Source: Pseudodesulfovibrio sp. 5S69
GTDB lineage: Bacteria; Desulfobacterota; Desulfovibrionia; Desulfovibrionales; Desulfovibrionaceae
NCBI RefSeq assembly: GCF_037094465.1
Contig: NZ_CP146609.1
Span: 2,661,501-2,725,500 of the forward strand
Reading direction: 5' to 3'
Length of the DNA stretch: 64,000 nucleotides
Below, piece after piece: positions 16,729 through 24,271 of the stretch; within the stretch, counting starts at the first letter, position 1; the number at the start of each line of letters is the position of its first letter. Under the pieces are notes generated by a model. It made no database searches, was not told the DNA's origin, and worked only from the letters and a program-made list of their open reading frames with translations. The translations under genes and the position numbers were made by a program.

Positions 16729-17199
16729 TTACGCCATCATATCCTTGACCGACTTCATGTGTCGCGAGAGCAGGGACAGGGCGTGGAGCAACTCCCCGCG
16801 CTGTTCATCGCTGAACTGCTCAAGCACGGTTCGGTGCACCTCGAAGCGGAACCGACCGATCTCCTTGAGCAGCAGTCCGCCCGCCGGGGTCAGGGACAGG
16901 AGCTTGATGCGCGAATCCGCGGGATCGGGCCGGGACGCCAGCAACTTCCGTTTGACAAGGGACGAGACAAGCTTGGTCACCCGGCTCTTGGCCACGTTCA
17001 GGCGGTAGGCCAGGGTCTTGGCCGTCAGGTAACGCTCCCCTTCGAATTGCATGAGGCAGCGCAGTTCCGCGTCAGGCAGGCCGAACCGTTCGCTCTGGTA
17101 TTGCAGCCGTTCCTGGCAGCACTGAAAGATGGCGGCCACCAGATGCTGGAACTCGGACACGTCCCGTTTTGGTATAAAAGTGTCGGTATTTTTGTTCAT
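16729..17199 (-). CDS. MarR-family transcriptional regulator
   Basis: Winged-helix dimeric regulator, 156 aa from ATG 17199 (MNKNTDTFIPKRDVSEFQHL); an alternative in-frame ATG at 17217 would add six residues. Recognition region LTAKTLAYRLNVAKSRVTKLVSSLVKRKLLASRPDPADSRIKLLSLT is a canonical MarR HTH-wing including DxRxK. Lies 50 bases upstream of the dsrE-like gene on the same strand. The promoter and operator overlap its start codon, suggesting autoregulation. Ligand unknown. Confidence 0.92.
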   Translation of the reverse strand: MNKNTDTFIPKRDVSEFQHLVAAIFQCCQERLQYQSERFGLPDAELRCLMQFEGERYLTAKTLAYRLNVAKSRVTKLVSSLVKRKLLASRPDPADSRIKLLSLTPAGGLLLKEIGRFRFEVHRTVLEQFSDEQRGELLHALSLLSRHMKSVKDMMA

Positions 17200-17215
17200 A
17201 GTATTAACTATGCCC
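17194..17215. promoter_or_regulatory. Putative MarR operator overlapping the marR start codon
   Basis: Minus-strand GGGCATAGTT then AATACTATGAAC, containing the palindrome ATAGT-TAAT-ACTAT. Matches the element at 16697-16718. Confidence 0.5.
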
Positions 17216-17234
17216 ATCCCGCCTGAAAAGTCAA
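17206..17234 (-). promoter_or_regulatory. Putative marR promoter (leaderless geometry)
   Basis: TTGACT (17229-17234), exactly 17 bases, ATAGTT (17206-17211). The expected start of transcription, about 7 bases on, coincides with the ATG at 17199; no Shine-Dalgarno precedes that ATG. Confidence 0.4.
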
Positions 17235-17248
17235 GCGGCGGCGAATCC

Positions 17249-17286
17249 GAAAAAAAGCCCCTCCTCGCCGAAGCGCGGAGGGGTCT
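17249..17286 (-). terminator. Intrinsic terminator after the amino acid ABC permease
   Basis: Minus strand CCCCTCC...TTCG-loop...GGAGGGG stem followed by a run of eight Ts, 23 bases after the permease stop. Confidence 0.85.
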
Positions 17287-17308
17287 TCCTGCGCACGATG
17301 CGCGGTCG

Positions 17309-18025
17309 TCATCCCAGGTCCGGAACGGCTCCCTTGTTCTCGCGCGCCCCGCTGCCCGAAGAGAGCTTGCGCTCCAGGGCGTTGAACAGGCGGGAAAAGC
17401 CGAAGGTCAGCACCAGATAGATGCACCCCACTCCCACCAGGAACGGCACGTAGGTGTAATACCGCGCGCCCAGCACCTTGGCGGTGAACATGAGTTCGGC
17501 CACGCCGATGGTCGAGATGAGCGACGAGTCCTTGAGCAGGACGATCAGTTCGTTGCCCAAGGGCGGAATCATCCGCTTGAGGGCCTGGGGCAGGATCACG
17601 TGGAACATGGCCTGGGTGTGGGACAATCCGGTGCCGCGCGCGGCCTCCATCTGGCCCTTGTTGATGGACTGGATGCCCGCGCGGATAATCTCGGCGTTGT
17701 ACGCCCCGCTGTTGATGCCCAGCGCCACGATGCCGGTGATCAGCGGATCGGGGGTGAACCCCTCACCCGTGGCCAGCATGTAGAGTTGCGGGAAGCCGAG
17801 ATAGAAGAAGAATATCTGGAGCAGCATCGGGGTGCCCCGGATGACCTGGATGTAGGCATCGGCGATCACCCGTATCTGAACGCGGCGGCTGATGCGCCCG
17901 GTCCCGGCCAGGATGCCGAGGACGAGCCCCAGGGCCAAGGCCCCGAAGGTCACCTGCAGGGTGATCCAGGCCCCGTGCAGGAGCATGTCCTGGTGTTTGA
18001 AGAGCAGGGAAAAATCCATCGCCAA
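17309..18025 (-). CDS. Polar amino acid ABC transporter, permease
   Basis: Inner-membrane permease of the HisM/GlnP type, 238 aa, about five membrane segments. Has GTPMLLQIFFFYLG and the EAA-like loop ARGTGLSHTQAMFHVILPQAL that contacts the ATPase. Operon partner of the binding protein 53 bases upstream, from which it is separated by a terminator-like hairpin. No cognate ATP-binding protein is encoded next to it, which is unusual; it may use an ATPase encoded elsewhere. Confidence 0.92.
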   Translation of the reverse strand: MAMDFSLLFKHQDMLLHGAWITLQVTFGALALGLVLGILAGTGRISRRVQIRVIADAYIQVIRGTPMLLQIFFFYLGFPQLYMLATGEGFTPDPLITGIVALGINSGAYNAEIIRAGIQSINKGQMEAARGTGLSHTQAMFHVILPQALKRMIPPLGNELIVLLKDSSLISTIGVAELMFTAKVLGARYYTYVPFLVGVGCIYLVLTFGFSRLFNALERKLSSGSGARENKGAVPDLG

Positions 18026-18033
18026 AACTCCTG

Positions 18034-18065
18034 AAAAAAGGGCCGGGGACGCACGCCCCCGGCCC
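18034..18065 (-). terminator. Intercistronic terminator/attenuator between binding protein and permease
   Basis: Minus-strand GGGCCGGGG / CCCCGGCCC stem with 8-base loop followed by TTTTTT, within the 53-base gap; expected to let most transcripts end after the binding-protein gene. Confidence 0.75.
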
Positions 18066-18078
18066 GGTTGCGGCTAGA

Positions 18079-18840
18079 CTAGAGATTCCACTTCTTGACG
18101 ATGGCGGCGTAGGTGCCGTCCGCCTTCACCGCTTCCAGCGCCTTGTTCAGGGCCTGGAGTAGGTCGTCGTTGCCCTTGCGGGTGATCATGGCGAATTCCT
18201 CGAAGGACAGGGGCTCGCCAGCGCGCTTGAACTTGCCCTGCTTGACGAACTCGTCGGCCACGGAGATGTCGGCGATGACCGCGTCGGCGACCTTGTTGTT
18301 GAGCATCATGAAGGCGATGTTGTAGCTCTCGGGCTTGACCACTTCCGCGCCCTCGATCTTGTCGGCCTCCTGCTCGCCGGTGGTGCCGAGCTGGACCGCG
18401 ATCTTCCGGCCCTTGAGGTCGGCGGCGGACTTGATGTCCGAGTCGTTGCGCACCACGATGACCTGCCCGCTGGCGATGTAGGGGGCGGAGAAGCTGACCT
18501 GTTCGGCGCGCTCGGGAGAGATGGAGAAGCCGGACATGCCCATGTCCACCTGGCCGCTCTGGGTGGCGGTGACGATGGCGGCGAAGTCCATGGTCACCCA
18601 CTTGACCTTGACGCCCATCTTGGCGGTGATGGCCTTGAGCAGGTCCACGTCGAAGCCGACGCGCTCACCGTTGTCGCCGATGGATTCGAACGGAGGGTAG
18701 TCCGGGGAGTTGCCCACGGTGATGACGCCCTCTTTCTTGATCTTGTCCAGGGTGGTTCCGGCCTGGGCGACGGTGGTCAGCGCGCACAGCGAAAGGATCG
18801 CAGCGAGCACGATCATCATGCGCATTTTGTTGAACTTCAT
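18079..18840 (-). CDS. Amino acid ABC transporter, periplasmic binding protein
   Basis: 253-aa solute-binding protein of family 3 (SBP_bac_3). Cleavable signal peptide MKFNKMRMMIVLAAILSLC...TVAQA; mature motifs GVITVGNSPDYPPFESIGDNGE (in part), GFDVDLLKAITAKMGVKVKWV, GMSGFSISPERAEQVSFSAPY are diagnostic of polar amino acid receptors. RBS AAGGAG 8 bases ahead of ATG. Ligand not determined; Arg/Asp contacts for the alpha-amino group are normally in the GMSGFSI-type stretch. Confidence 0.93.
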   Translation of the reverse strand: MKFNKMRMMIVLAAILSLCALTTVAQAGTTLDKIKKEGVITVGNSPDYPPFESIGDNGERVGFDVDLLKAITAKMGVKVKWVTMDFAAIVTATQSGQVDMGMSGFSISPERAEQVSFSAPYIASGQVIVVRNDSDIKSAADLKGRKIAVQLGTTGEQEADKIEGAEVVKPESYNIAFMMLNNKVADAVIADISVADEFVKQGKFKRAGEPLSFEEFAMITRKGNDDLLQALNKALEAVKADGTYAAIVKKWNL

Positions 18841-18921
18841 ATCTTTCTCCTTGCTGAACGATTAATAGGATTAATCCGGTCGGGGAACCGGGAAATGCAT
18901 TTTCTCCTGCGGGAGGCCGGG

Positions 18922-20457
18922 CTAATCGACGATGCCGGCCATGAGGGGGCCGATCTTGCGGGCGATGTCCTTGTCGGTGTTGTTCAGGACACCCAGGATC
19001 TTGCCCCGGTAGATGACCGCCACGCGGTCCGCCAGTTGCAAGGCTTCGTTGAGGTCGCCGGTGACCAGCAGCACTCCGGCCATGGACCGGGTCTCGAGCA
19101 GCCGGTTCCAGACCTCCTCGGTGGCGGACACGTCCAGCCCCTGGGTGGGCTGTTCAGCCACTATGAGCTTGGGCTCGCGGTAGAGTTCCCGGGCCAGGAC
19201 GGCCTTTTGCAGGTTGCCGCCCGAGAGCTGCCAGGCCAGGGCGTGGATGCGGCCGGGGCGGATGTCGAACTTCTCGATGAGCCGGGTGGTGTGCTTGGCG
19301 GCCTTCTTCTTGTCCAGCCACAGTCCCTTGGCAAACCCCTTGCGTGTGGTCAGGAGCAGGTTGTCCACCAGGTTCTGGTTGGGCAGTGTGGCCAGGCCGA
19401 GCCGGTCCTCGGGGATGTAGCACATGGACCGGTTCCAGGTGGATTCGGCGAAGAATTGCCGCCACGGCTTGCCCATGATGAAGACCGTGTCTTGCGGCGG
19501 TTTGGTCAGGCCGGTGACGGCCTCGACCAGCGCCTTCTGGCCGTTGCCCGCCACGCCCACCAGGGCCACGATCTCGCCCCTGCGCACGTCCAGGTCGATC
19601 TCGTCAAGGCCCAGGCCCGTAAGATTCCTGATCTCCAGGACCTTGTCGCCGATCTCGGCGGGCTGCCGGTCCACTTCGAGCAGGACCTCCTTGCCGACCA
19701 TGCGCGAGGCAAGGTCCGCCTTGGACTCGATGGATTCCGGGGCCAGCTCGCCCTCGATGCGGCCGCGCCGCAGGATGGCGATGTCGTCGGCCAGGGCGAT
19801 GACCTCCTCCAGCTTGTGGGAGATGAAGATGATCGCCTTGCCCTGCTCGGTCATGCGCCACAGGGCCTCGAAAAGATTGCGGGTCTCCTCCGGGGTGAGG
19901 ACCGCCGTGGGCTCGTCGAAAATGAGGATGCGGCTCTCGCGGTACAGGAGCTTCAGGATCTCGACCAGTTGCCGCTCGCCCATGGACAGCTCGCAGATGC
20001 GCGCGCCCGGATCGATGTTCAGCCCGTAGCCTTCGGCCAGTTCGCTCACGCGGTGCTCCATCTCGCGCGAAGAAACGAAGAAGCCGCCCTCCTGGCCGAG
20101 CAGGACGTTCTCGGCCACGGTCATGGAGTCCACGAGCATGAAATGCTGGTAGACCATGCCGATGCCCGCCCGGATGGCGTCCTTGGAGGAGGTGAAGCGC
20201 ACGGGCTCGCCGTCCACCTCGATGGTCCCCTCATCCGGCTTGTAGCGGCCCGCCAGCATGGACATCATGGTCGACTTGCCCGCCCCGTTCTCGCCGAGCA
20301 GGGCCTTGATGCGGCCTGGATAGACGTCCAGGGTGATGGCGTCGTTGGCCAAGACCTTGCCGAACCGCTTGGTCAATCCCTTGAGGCTGACCAGGGGACG
20401 CGTGCCCTCGGGAATGGGCCGGGTGCGCATCGGCCGGACGAACATCGTCTCGCTCAT
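18922..20457 (-). CDS. Nucleoside/simple-sugar-type ABC transporter, tandem ATPase
   Basis: 511 aa with two ABC domains as in RbsA/YufO. First Walker A LLGENGAGKSTMMSML near residue 54, first signature LSMGERQLVEIL near 158; second domain has a degenerate Walker A (GVAGNGQKALVEAV near 300) and signature LSGGNLQKAVLAREL near 408. It powers the two downstream-encoded permeases with the BMP-family binding protein. Last gene of the four-gene operon; 4-base gap to the preceding permease gene. Confidence 0.93.
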   Translation of the reverse strand: MSETMFVRPMRTRPIPEGTRPLVSLKGLTKRFGKVLANDAITLDVYPGRIKALLGENGAGKSTMMSMLAGRYKPDEGTIEVDGEPVRFTSSKDAIRAGIGMVYQHFMLVDSMTVAENVLLGQEGGFFVSSREMEHRVSELAEGYGLNIDPGARICELSMGERQLVEILKLLYRESRILIFDEPTAVLTPEETRNLFEALWRMTEQGKAIIFISHKLEEVIALADDIAILRRGRIEGELAPESIESKADLASRMVGKEVLLEVDRQPAEIGDKVLEIRNLTGLGLDEIDLDVRRGEIVALVGVAGNGQKALVEAVTGLTKPPQDTVFIMGKPWRQFFAESTWNRSMCYIPEDRLGLATLPNQNLVDNLLLTTRKGFAKGLWLDKKKAAKHTTRLIEKFDIRPGRIHALAWQLSGGNLQKAVLARELYREPKLIVAEQPTQGLDVSATEEVWNRLLETRSMAGVLLVTGDLNEALQLADRVAVIYRGKILGVLNNTDKDIARKIGPLMAGIVD

Positions 20458-20461
20458 CCCC

Positions 20462-21379
20462 CTAACCCTCCGGCTCGATGTTGGTGCCGAGCGCGGCGGG
20501 CGCGTCGATACGGCGGCCCCGCCAGGCGGACAGGATCAGGACCAGGATGGTCAGCAGGTACGGGAGCATGAGCAGCAGTGAGGACGGCAGGTGCGTTCCT
20601 GCGGCCTGGAGCCGCAACTGGAAGGCCATGACCCCGCCGAAGAGGTACGCGCCGGCCACGGCCCGGCCCGGACGCCAGAAGGCGAAAATGACCAGGGCCA
20701 CCGCGATCCAACCGCGCCCGCCGGACAGGCCGTTGGTCCACAAGTGGGTGTAGGCCAGGGACAGGTACGCCCCGCCGAGACCGACCAGGAACCCGCCGGC
20801 GATGACCGCGAAGTAGCGAAGCCGGATGGGCTTCAGACCCGCAGCGGCGGCTGCGGCGGGCATCTCGCCCGTGGCCGCTACGTGCAGGCCGAGGCTGGTC
20901 CGCTTGAAAAAGAACCAGAATAGGACCGGGATCACGAAGGAGACGTAGACCAGCATGTCATGTTTGAAGAAGATGTCGCCCAGCACCGGTATCTGCGAAA
21001 GAAGCGGAAAATTGAAGGGGTCGAAACCGGGAGCGGCCAGGCCGACGTAAGGCACGCCGAGAAAATGGGTCAGGCCCCCGCCCAGGATGGTCAGGGCCAG
21101 GCCGGAGACCACCTGGTTGCCCAGGCAGGAGACGCAGACAAAGGCATGCAGGGAGGCCATGACCATCCCGGCACAGCCGCCCGCCAGGAAGCCGAGCCAC
21201 GGCGAGCCGGTGACGTAGCTGGCCCAGAAGGCCGCCAGGGCGGACACGGCCATCATGCCCTCCACGCCGAGGTTGAGCACCCCGCCCTTCTCGGTCATCA
21301 TCTCGCCCAAGGTGGCGTACAGGATGGGGGTGCCGGACTGCACCGTGGCCGCGAACAAGGGTATGAGGAAATCCCACAT
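20462..21379 (-). CDS. BMP-type ABC transporter, permease (second)
   Basis: 305-aa membrane protein of the BPD_transp_2 family. N-terminal LGEMMTEKGGVLNLGVEGMM is the standard motif of YufQ-like nucleoside permeases. Multiple hydrophobic segments follow. Three bases separate it from the first permease gene, so the operon is tightly packed. Confidence 0.93.
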   Translation of the reverse strand: MWDFLIPLFAATVQSGTPILYATLGEMMTEKGGVLNLGVEGMMAVSALAAFWASYVTGSPWLGFLAGGCAGMVMASLHAFVCVSCLGNQVVSGLALTILGGGLTHFLGVPYVGLAAPGFDPFNFPLLSQIPVLGDIFFKHDMLVYVSFVIPVLFWFFFKRTSLGLHVAATGEMPAAAAAAGLKPIRLRYFAVIAGGFLVGLGGAYLSLAYTHLWTNGLSGGRGWIAVALVIFAFWRPGRAVAGAYLFGGVMAFQLRLQAAGTHLPSSLLLMLPYLLTILVLILSAWRGRRIDAPAALGTNIEPEG

Positions 21380-21382
21380 GGC

Positions 21383-22444
21383 TTACTCCTGCCTCGGTTT
21401 GCGGACCAGCTTGTAGGTCAGGAAGAACTGCCCGGCCAACACGGTGAGCAGGATGATGCCCTCCATGATGGTCCCGAAGGCCGCCGGGATCTGCAATTTG
21501 AGCTGCATGTTCTCCACCCCCACCCGGAGCGCGGCCAGGAGGAAGGAGGCAAACGCGATGTTCAGCGGCTCCAGCCGGGCCAGCCAGGCAACCACGATGG
21601 CGGTGTAGCCGTAGCCGACCATGAGGGAAGGCTGCAACCGGTTGAGGATGGCCGAGGTCTCCACGCACCCGGCCCAACCCGCGAACCCGCCGGACAGCGC
21701 CATGACCAGCAGGACGAGCATGCCGTAGCGGATCTTGGCGTACCGGGCTACGCGCGCACCCTCGCCGCTGGCCTTCAATTCGAAACCGAGCCGGGTGAAG
21801 CGCATGAAGGCCCACAGGCCGATGCCCACGACCACGCAGAAGACGATGCCCCAGTGCACGCGGCTGCCCGCGATGCCGGGGATGATCGCCCCTGCGGTGA
21901 ATTCGGGGGTCATGGGAAAGCCGAAGCTCGCCGGGTCCTTCCACACGCCGAAGACCAGGTAGTCCAGGAGCAGGATGGCAATGTAGTTGAGCATCAATGT
22001 CGAGATGATCTCGTTGACCCGCAGCTTCAACTTGAGCACGGCCGGGATCAGCGCCCAGATGCCTCCCAGAATGAAGGCCATGATGAACATGAGCGGCAGG
22101 AGCACGAACCGGGGCAGGTCGGGAAAGGCCAGGGCCATCCAGGTGGCCCCGATGGCCCCCAGGGCGAACTGCCCTTCGGCCCCGATGTTCCATATCTGCA
22201 TACGGAAGGCCACGGCCACGCCGAGCGAACAGAGGAACAGCGGAATGGCCTTGAGGAGCACGTCCTCCAGGGACCAGACGTTGCCGAAACTCCCCTGCCA
22301 CAGGACGGTCATGCCGTACATGGCGTCCTTGCCCTGGCCCTTGAGCAACAGGGCGCTGAGCACGAGGGAAAAGAGCAGGGCGCCCAGGAATACGACCAGG
22401 GCGCCCCACTTCCAGGGTTCATCTCTTTTTCTGATCTTCAGCAC
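21383..22444 (-). CDS. BMP-type ABC transporter, permease (first)
   Basis: 353-aa YufP-like permease with a short cytoplasmic N-terminus (MLKIRKRDEPWKWGALVVF) and many membrane segments; ALGAIGATWMAL and NEIISTLMLNYIAILLLDYLV are typical BPD_transp_2 motifs. Pairs with the next permease to form the channel heterodimer. Starts 10 bases after the binding-protein stop. Confidence 0.93.
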   Translation of the reverse strand: MLKIRKRDEPWKWGALVVFLGALLFSLVLSALLLKGQGKDAMYGMTVLWQGSFGNVWSLEDVLLKAIPLFLCSLGVAVAFRMQIWNIGAEGQFALGAIGATWMALAFPDLPRFVLLPLMFIMAFILGGIWALIPAVLKLKLRVNEIISTLMLNYIAILLLDYLVFGVWKDPASFGFPMTPEFTAGAIIPGIAGSRVHWGIVFCVVVGIGLWAFMRFTRLGFELKASGEGARVARYAKIRYGMLVLLVMALSGGFAGWAGCVETSAILNRLQPSLMVGYGYTAIVVAWLARLEPLNIAFASFLLAALRVGVENMQLKLQIPAAFGTIMEGIILLTVLAGQFFLTYKLVRKPRQE

Positions 22445-22454
22445 GTGACCCGTT

Positions 22455-23603
22455 CTAGTTGGTGGTGCCGACTACGCCATCGACGAACCAGTCCATGCCG
22501 AGGAGCGCGCCGTCGTCCGGGGAGGTGCCCTCGGCGATGACCACTTCACCGGCCTGGTTCTTGATCGGACCGGCGAAGATGGTGTCGTTACCGGCCATGA
22601 GCTCGGCCTTCTTGGCGTTGACCATGGACTTGACGTCGTCCGGGACCATGGAACCCATGGGGGCGATGTCGACCACGCCGTCCTGCATGGACCACCAGGT
22701 GGACTGGTCGCCCTTCCAGGTGCCGTCGCGGACTTCCTGGATGGTCTTCACGTACATGGGGCCCCAGTTCCAGATGGCGGAGGTCAGGTTCGCCTTGGGC
22801 GCGAAGGAGGACATGTCGGAGTTGTAGCCGATGGCGTAGGCGCCGGCTTCCTGGGCGGCTTCCTGGGCGGCCGGGGAGTCCTGATGCTGGGTGATGACGT
22901 CGCAACCGGCGTCCAGCAGAGACTTGGCGGCGTCCTTTTCCAGCGCCGGGTCATACCAGGTCTTGGTCCAGACCACGCGAACCTTGGCGTCCGGGTTCAC
23001 CTCGCGCACGCCGATGGTGAAGGCGTTGATGCCGCGAATGACTTCGGGAATCGGGAAGGCGGCCACGTAGCCGATCTGGTTGGACTTGGTCATGGAACCG
23101 GCGATCAGCCCGGTCAGGTAGCGGGCCTGATAGATGCGCCCGAAGTAGTTGCTCACGTTGGCGGCCTTCTTGAAGCCGGAGCAATGCATGAACTTGGTGT
23201 TCGGAAATTCCTTGGCGACCTTCATGACCGGGTCCATGTAGCCGAAGCTGGTGGCGAAGATGATATCCATCCCTTCGCGGGCCATGTTCCGCAGCACGCG
23301 CTCGGAATCCGCGCCCTCGGGCACCGACTCGGCGTACTTGGTGGTGGCGTAAGGCAACGCCTCCACGGCTTGGCGGCCGAGGTCGTGGGCGTAGGAGTAA
23401 CCGGCGTCGCCCACCGGGGAGACATAAAGGAACCCGGCCTTGACGACCTTGGCCTCTTCCTTGGGCGCGGGGGCCTGGGCCTCTTCGGTCTTGGCGGGTT
23501 CTTCGGCCTTCTTCTCCTTCTGCGGGGCTTCACCGCAGGCGAAAAGGGACAGCGCCAGCAGCAAGGCCGCGGGCAGACCAATCAGTTTCAGCAGTTTCTT
23601 CAT
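22455..23603 (-). CDS. BMP-family (PnrA-like) nucleoside-binding lipoprotein
   Basis: 382-aa lipoprotein receptor. Signal peptide ending in LSLFAC (lipobox Cys23), then a Lys/Glu/Ala-Pro-rich linker, then the Bmp domain (VKAGFLYVSPVGDAGYSYAHDLGR, FATSFGYMDPVMKVAKEFPNTKF, SNQIGYVAAFPIPEVIRGINAF). This family binds purine nucleosides or related ligands. Adjacent xanthine phosphoribosyltransferase strengthens a purine ligand, though that remains inference. RBS GGAGAGG. Confidence 0.93.
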   Translation of the reverse strand: MKKLLKLIGLPAALLLALSLFACGEAPQKEKKAEEPAKTEEAQAPAPKEEAKVVKAGFLYVSPVGDAGYSYAHDLGRQAVEALPYATTKYAESVPEGADSERVLRNMAREGMDIIFATSFGYMDPVMKVAKEFPNTKFMHCSGFKKAANVSNYFGRIYQARYLTGLIAGSMTKSNQIGYVAAFPIPEVIRGINAFTIGVREVNPDAKVRVVWTKTWYDPALEKDAAKSLLDAGCDVITQHQDSPAAQEAAQEAGAYAIGYNSDMSSFAPKANLTSAIWNWGPMYVKTIQEVRDGTWKGDQSTWWSMQDGVVDIAPMGSMVPDDVKSMVNAKKAELMAGNDTIFAGPIKNQAGEVVIAEGTSPDDGALLGMDWFVDGVVGTTN

Positions 23604-23643
23604 GAGGACCTCTCCGTTAGCGGTTAAATATCAAAAACGCATA

Positions 23644-23684
23644 TCTCAGCAACCTGTATCGGGCAAGACCCAATTTCGCCGAGA
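23644..23684 (-). ncRNA. Structured leader (candidate cis-regulatory RNA) ahead of the BMP transporter operon
   Basis: On the minus strand an outer 7-bp stem TCTCGGC/GCTGAGA (one G-U) encloses a 5-bp stem TTGGG/CCCGA with loop TCTTG, plus unpaired GAAA and TACAGGTT joins. It lies in the 128-base gap between gpt and the binding protein, 41 bases before the latter's start. It does not match the purine, TPP or ykkC riboswitch layouts I know. Confidence 0.3.
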
Positions 23685-23731
23685 CGTCAGTAGTGTTTTG
23701 CAATATAAAGATATTTATTTTGGACCGGCCA

Positions 23732-24214
23732 CTATTCGGAGGCCTGGGCGATCGGTTCCACGAACTGGGAACCGGCGTCCCACGGGAAGAGTATCCAGGT
23801 GTCCTGGCTGACCTCGGTGATGAAGGTGTCCACCGTGGGCCGGCCCGCAGGCTTGGCGTAGACCGTGGCGAAGTGCGCCTTGGGCACCATGTCACGGGCT
23901 ATCTTGGCTGTCTTGCCCGTGTCCACGAGGTCGTCGATGAGCAGCCAGCCCTCCCCTTCGCAGTCCACGCCCTTGAGGATACTGGCCTCGCCCTGATCCT
24001 TCCAGTCGTAGGAGGACAGACAGATGGTGTCGATGAGGTGAATGTCCAGTTCGCGGGCGATGATGGCCGCGGGTACCAGCCCGCCGCGGGTGATGGCCAG
24101 GATGCCCTTCCAGGGCCCTTTTTCCACCAGCCGCCAGGACAGGGCTCGGCAATCGCGGTGCAACTGCTCCCAGGAAACCGGAAACATCTTCTGGTATCGG
24201 CTCTTGTCAACCAT
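23732..24214 (-). CDS. gpt: Xanthine(-guanine) phosphoribosyltransferase
   Basis: Purine salvage enzyme converting xanthine/guanine plus PRPP to XMP/GMP. 160 aa, strongly like E. coli Gpt: [36 protein letters not shown] loop [13 protein letters not shown] (near 90-102), [11 protein letters not shown], and C-terminal DTWILFPWD. Located just upstream of the BMP purine-type transporter operon, a uptake-plus-salvage pairing. Confidence 0.95.
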   Translation of the reverse strand: MVDKSRYQKMFPVSWEQLHRDCRALSWRLVEKGPWKGILAITRGGLVPAAIIARELDIHLIDTICLSSYDWKDQGEASILKGVDCEGEGWLLIDDLVDTGKTAKIARDMVPKAHFATVYAKPAGRPTVDTFITEVSQDTWILFPWDAGSQFVEPIAQASE

Positions 24215-24271
24215 GGGGAATTCTCCTTGCGCGATGTCGGAACGTCGGGCTTCGTACCCGTGTCCGGCTAA

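Noticed and set aside
23644..23684. Calling the gpt-bmp leader a known riboswitch
   Set aside because: The stems and joining sequences do not match the purine, TPP or ykkC consensus I know; kept only as an unnamed candidate.
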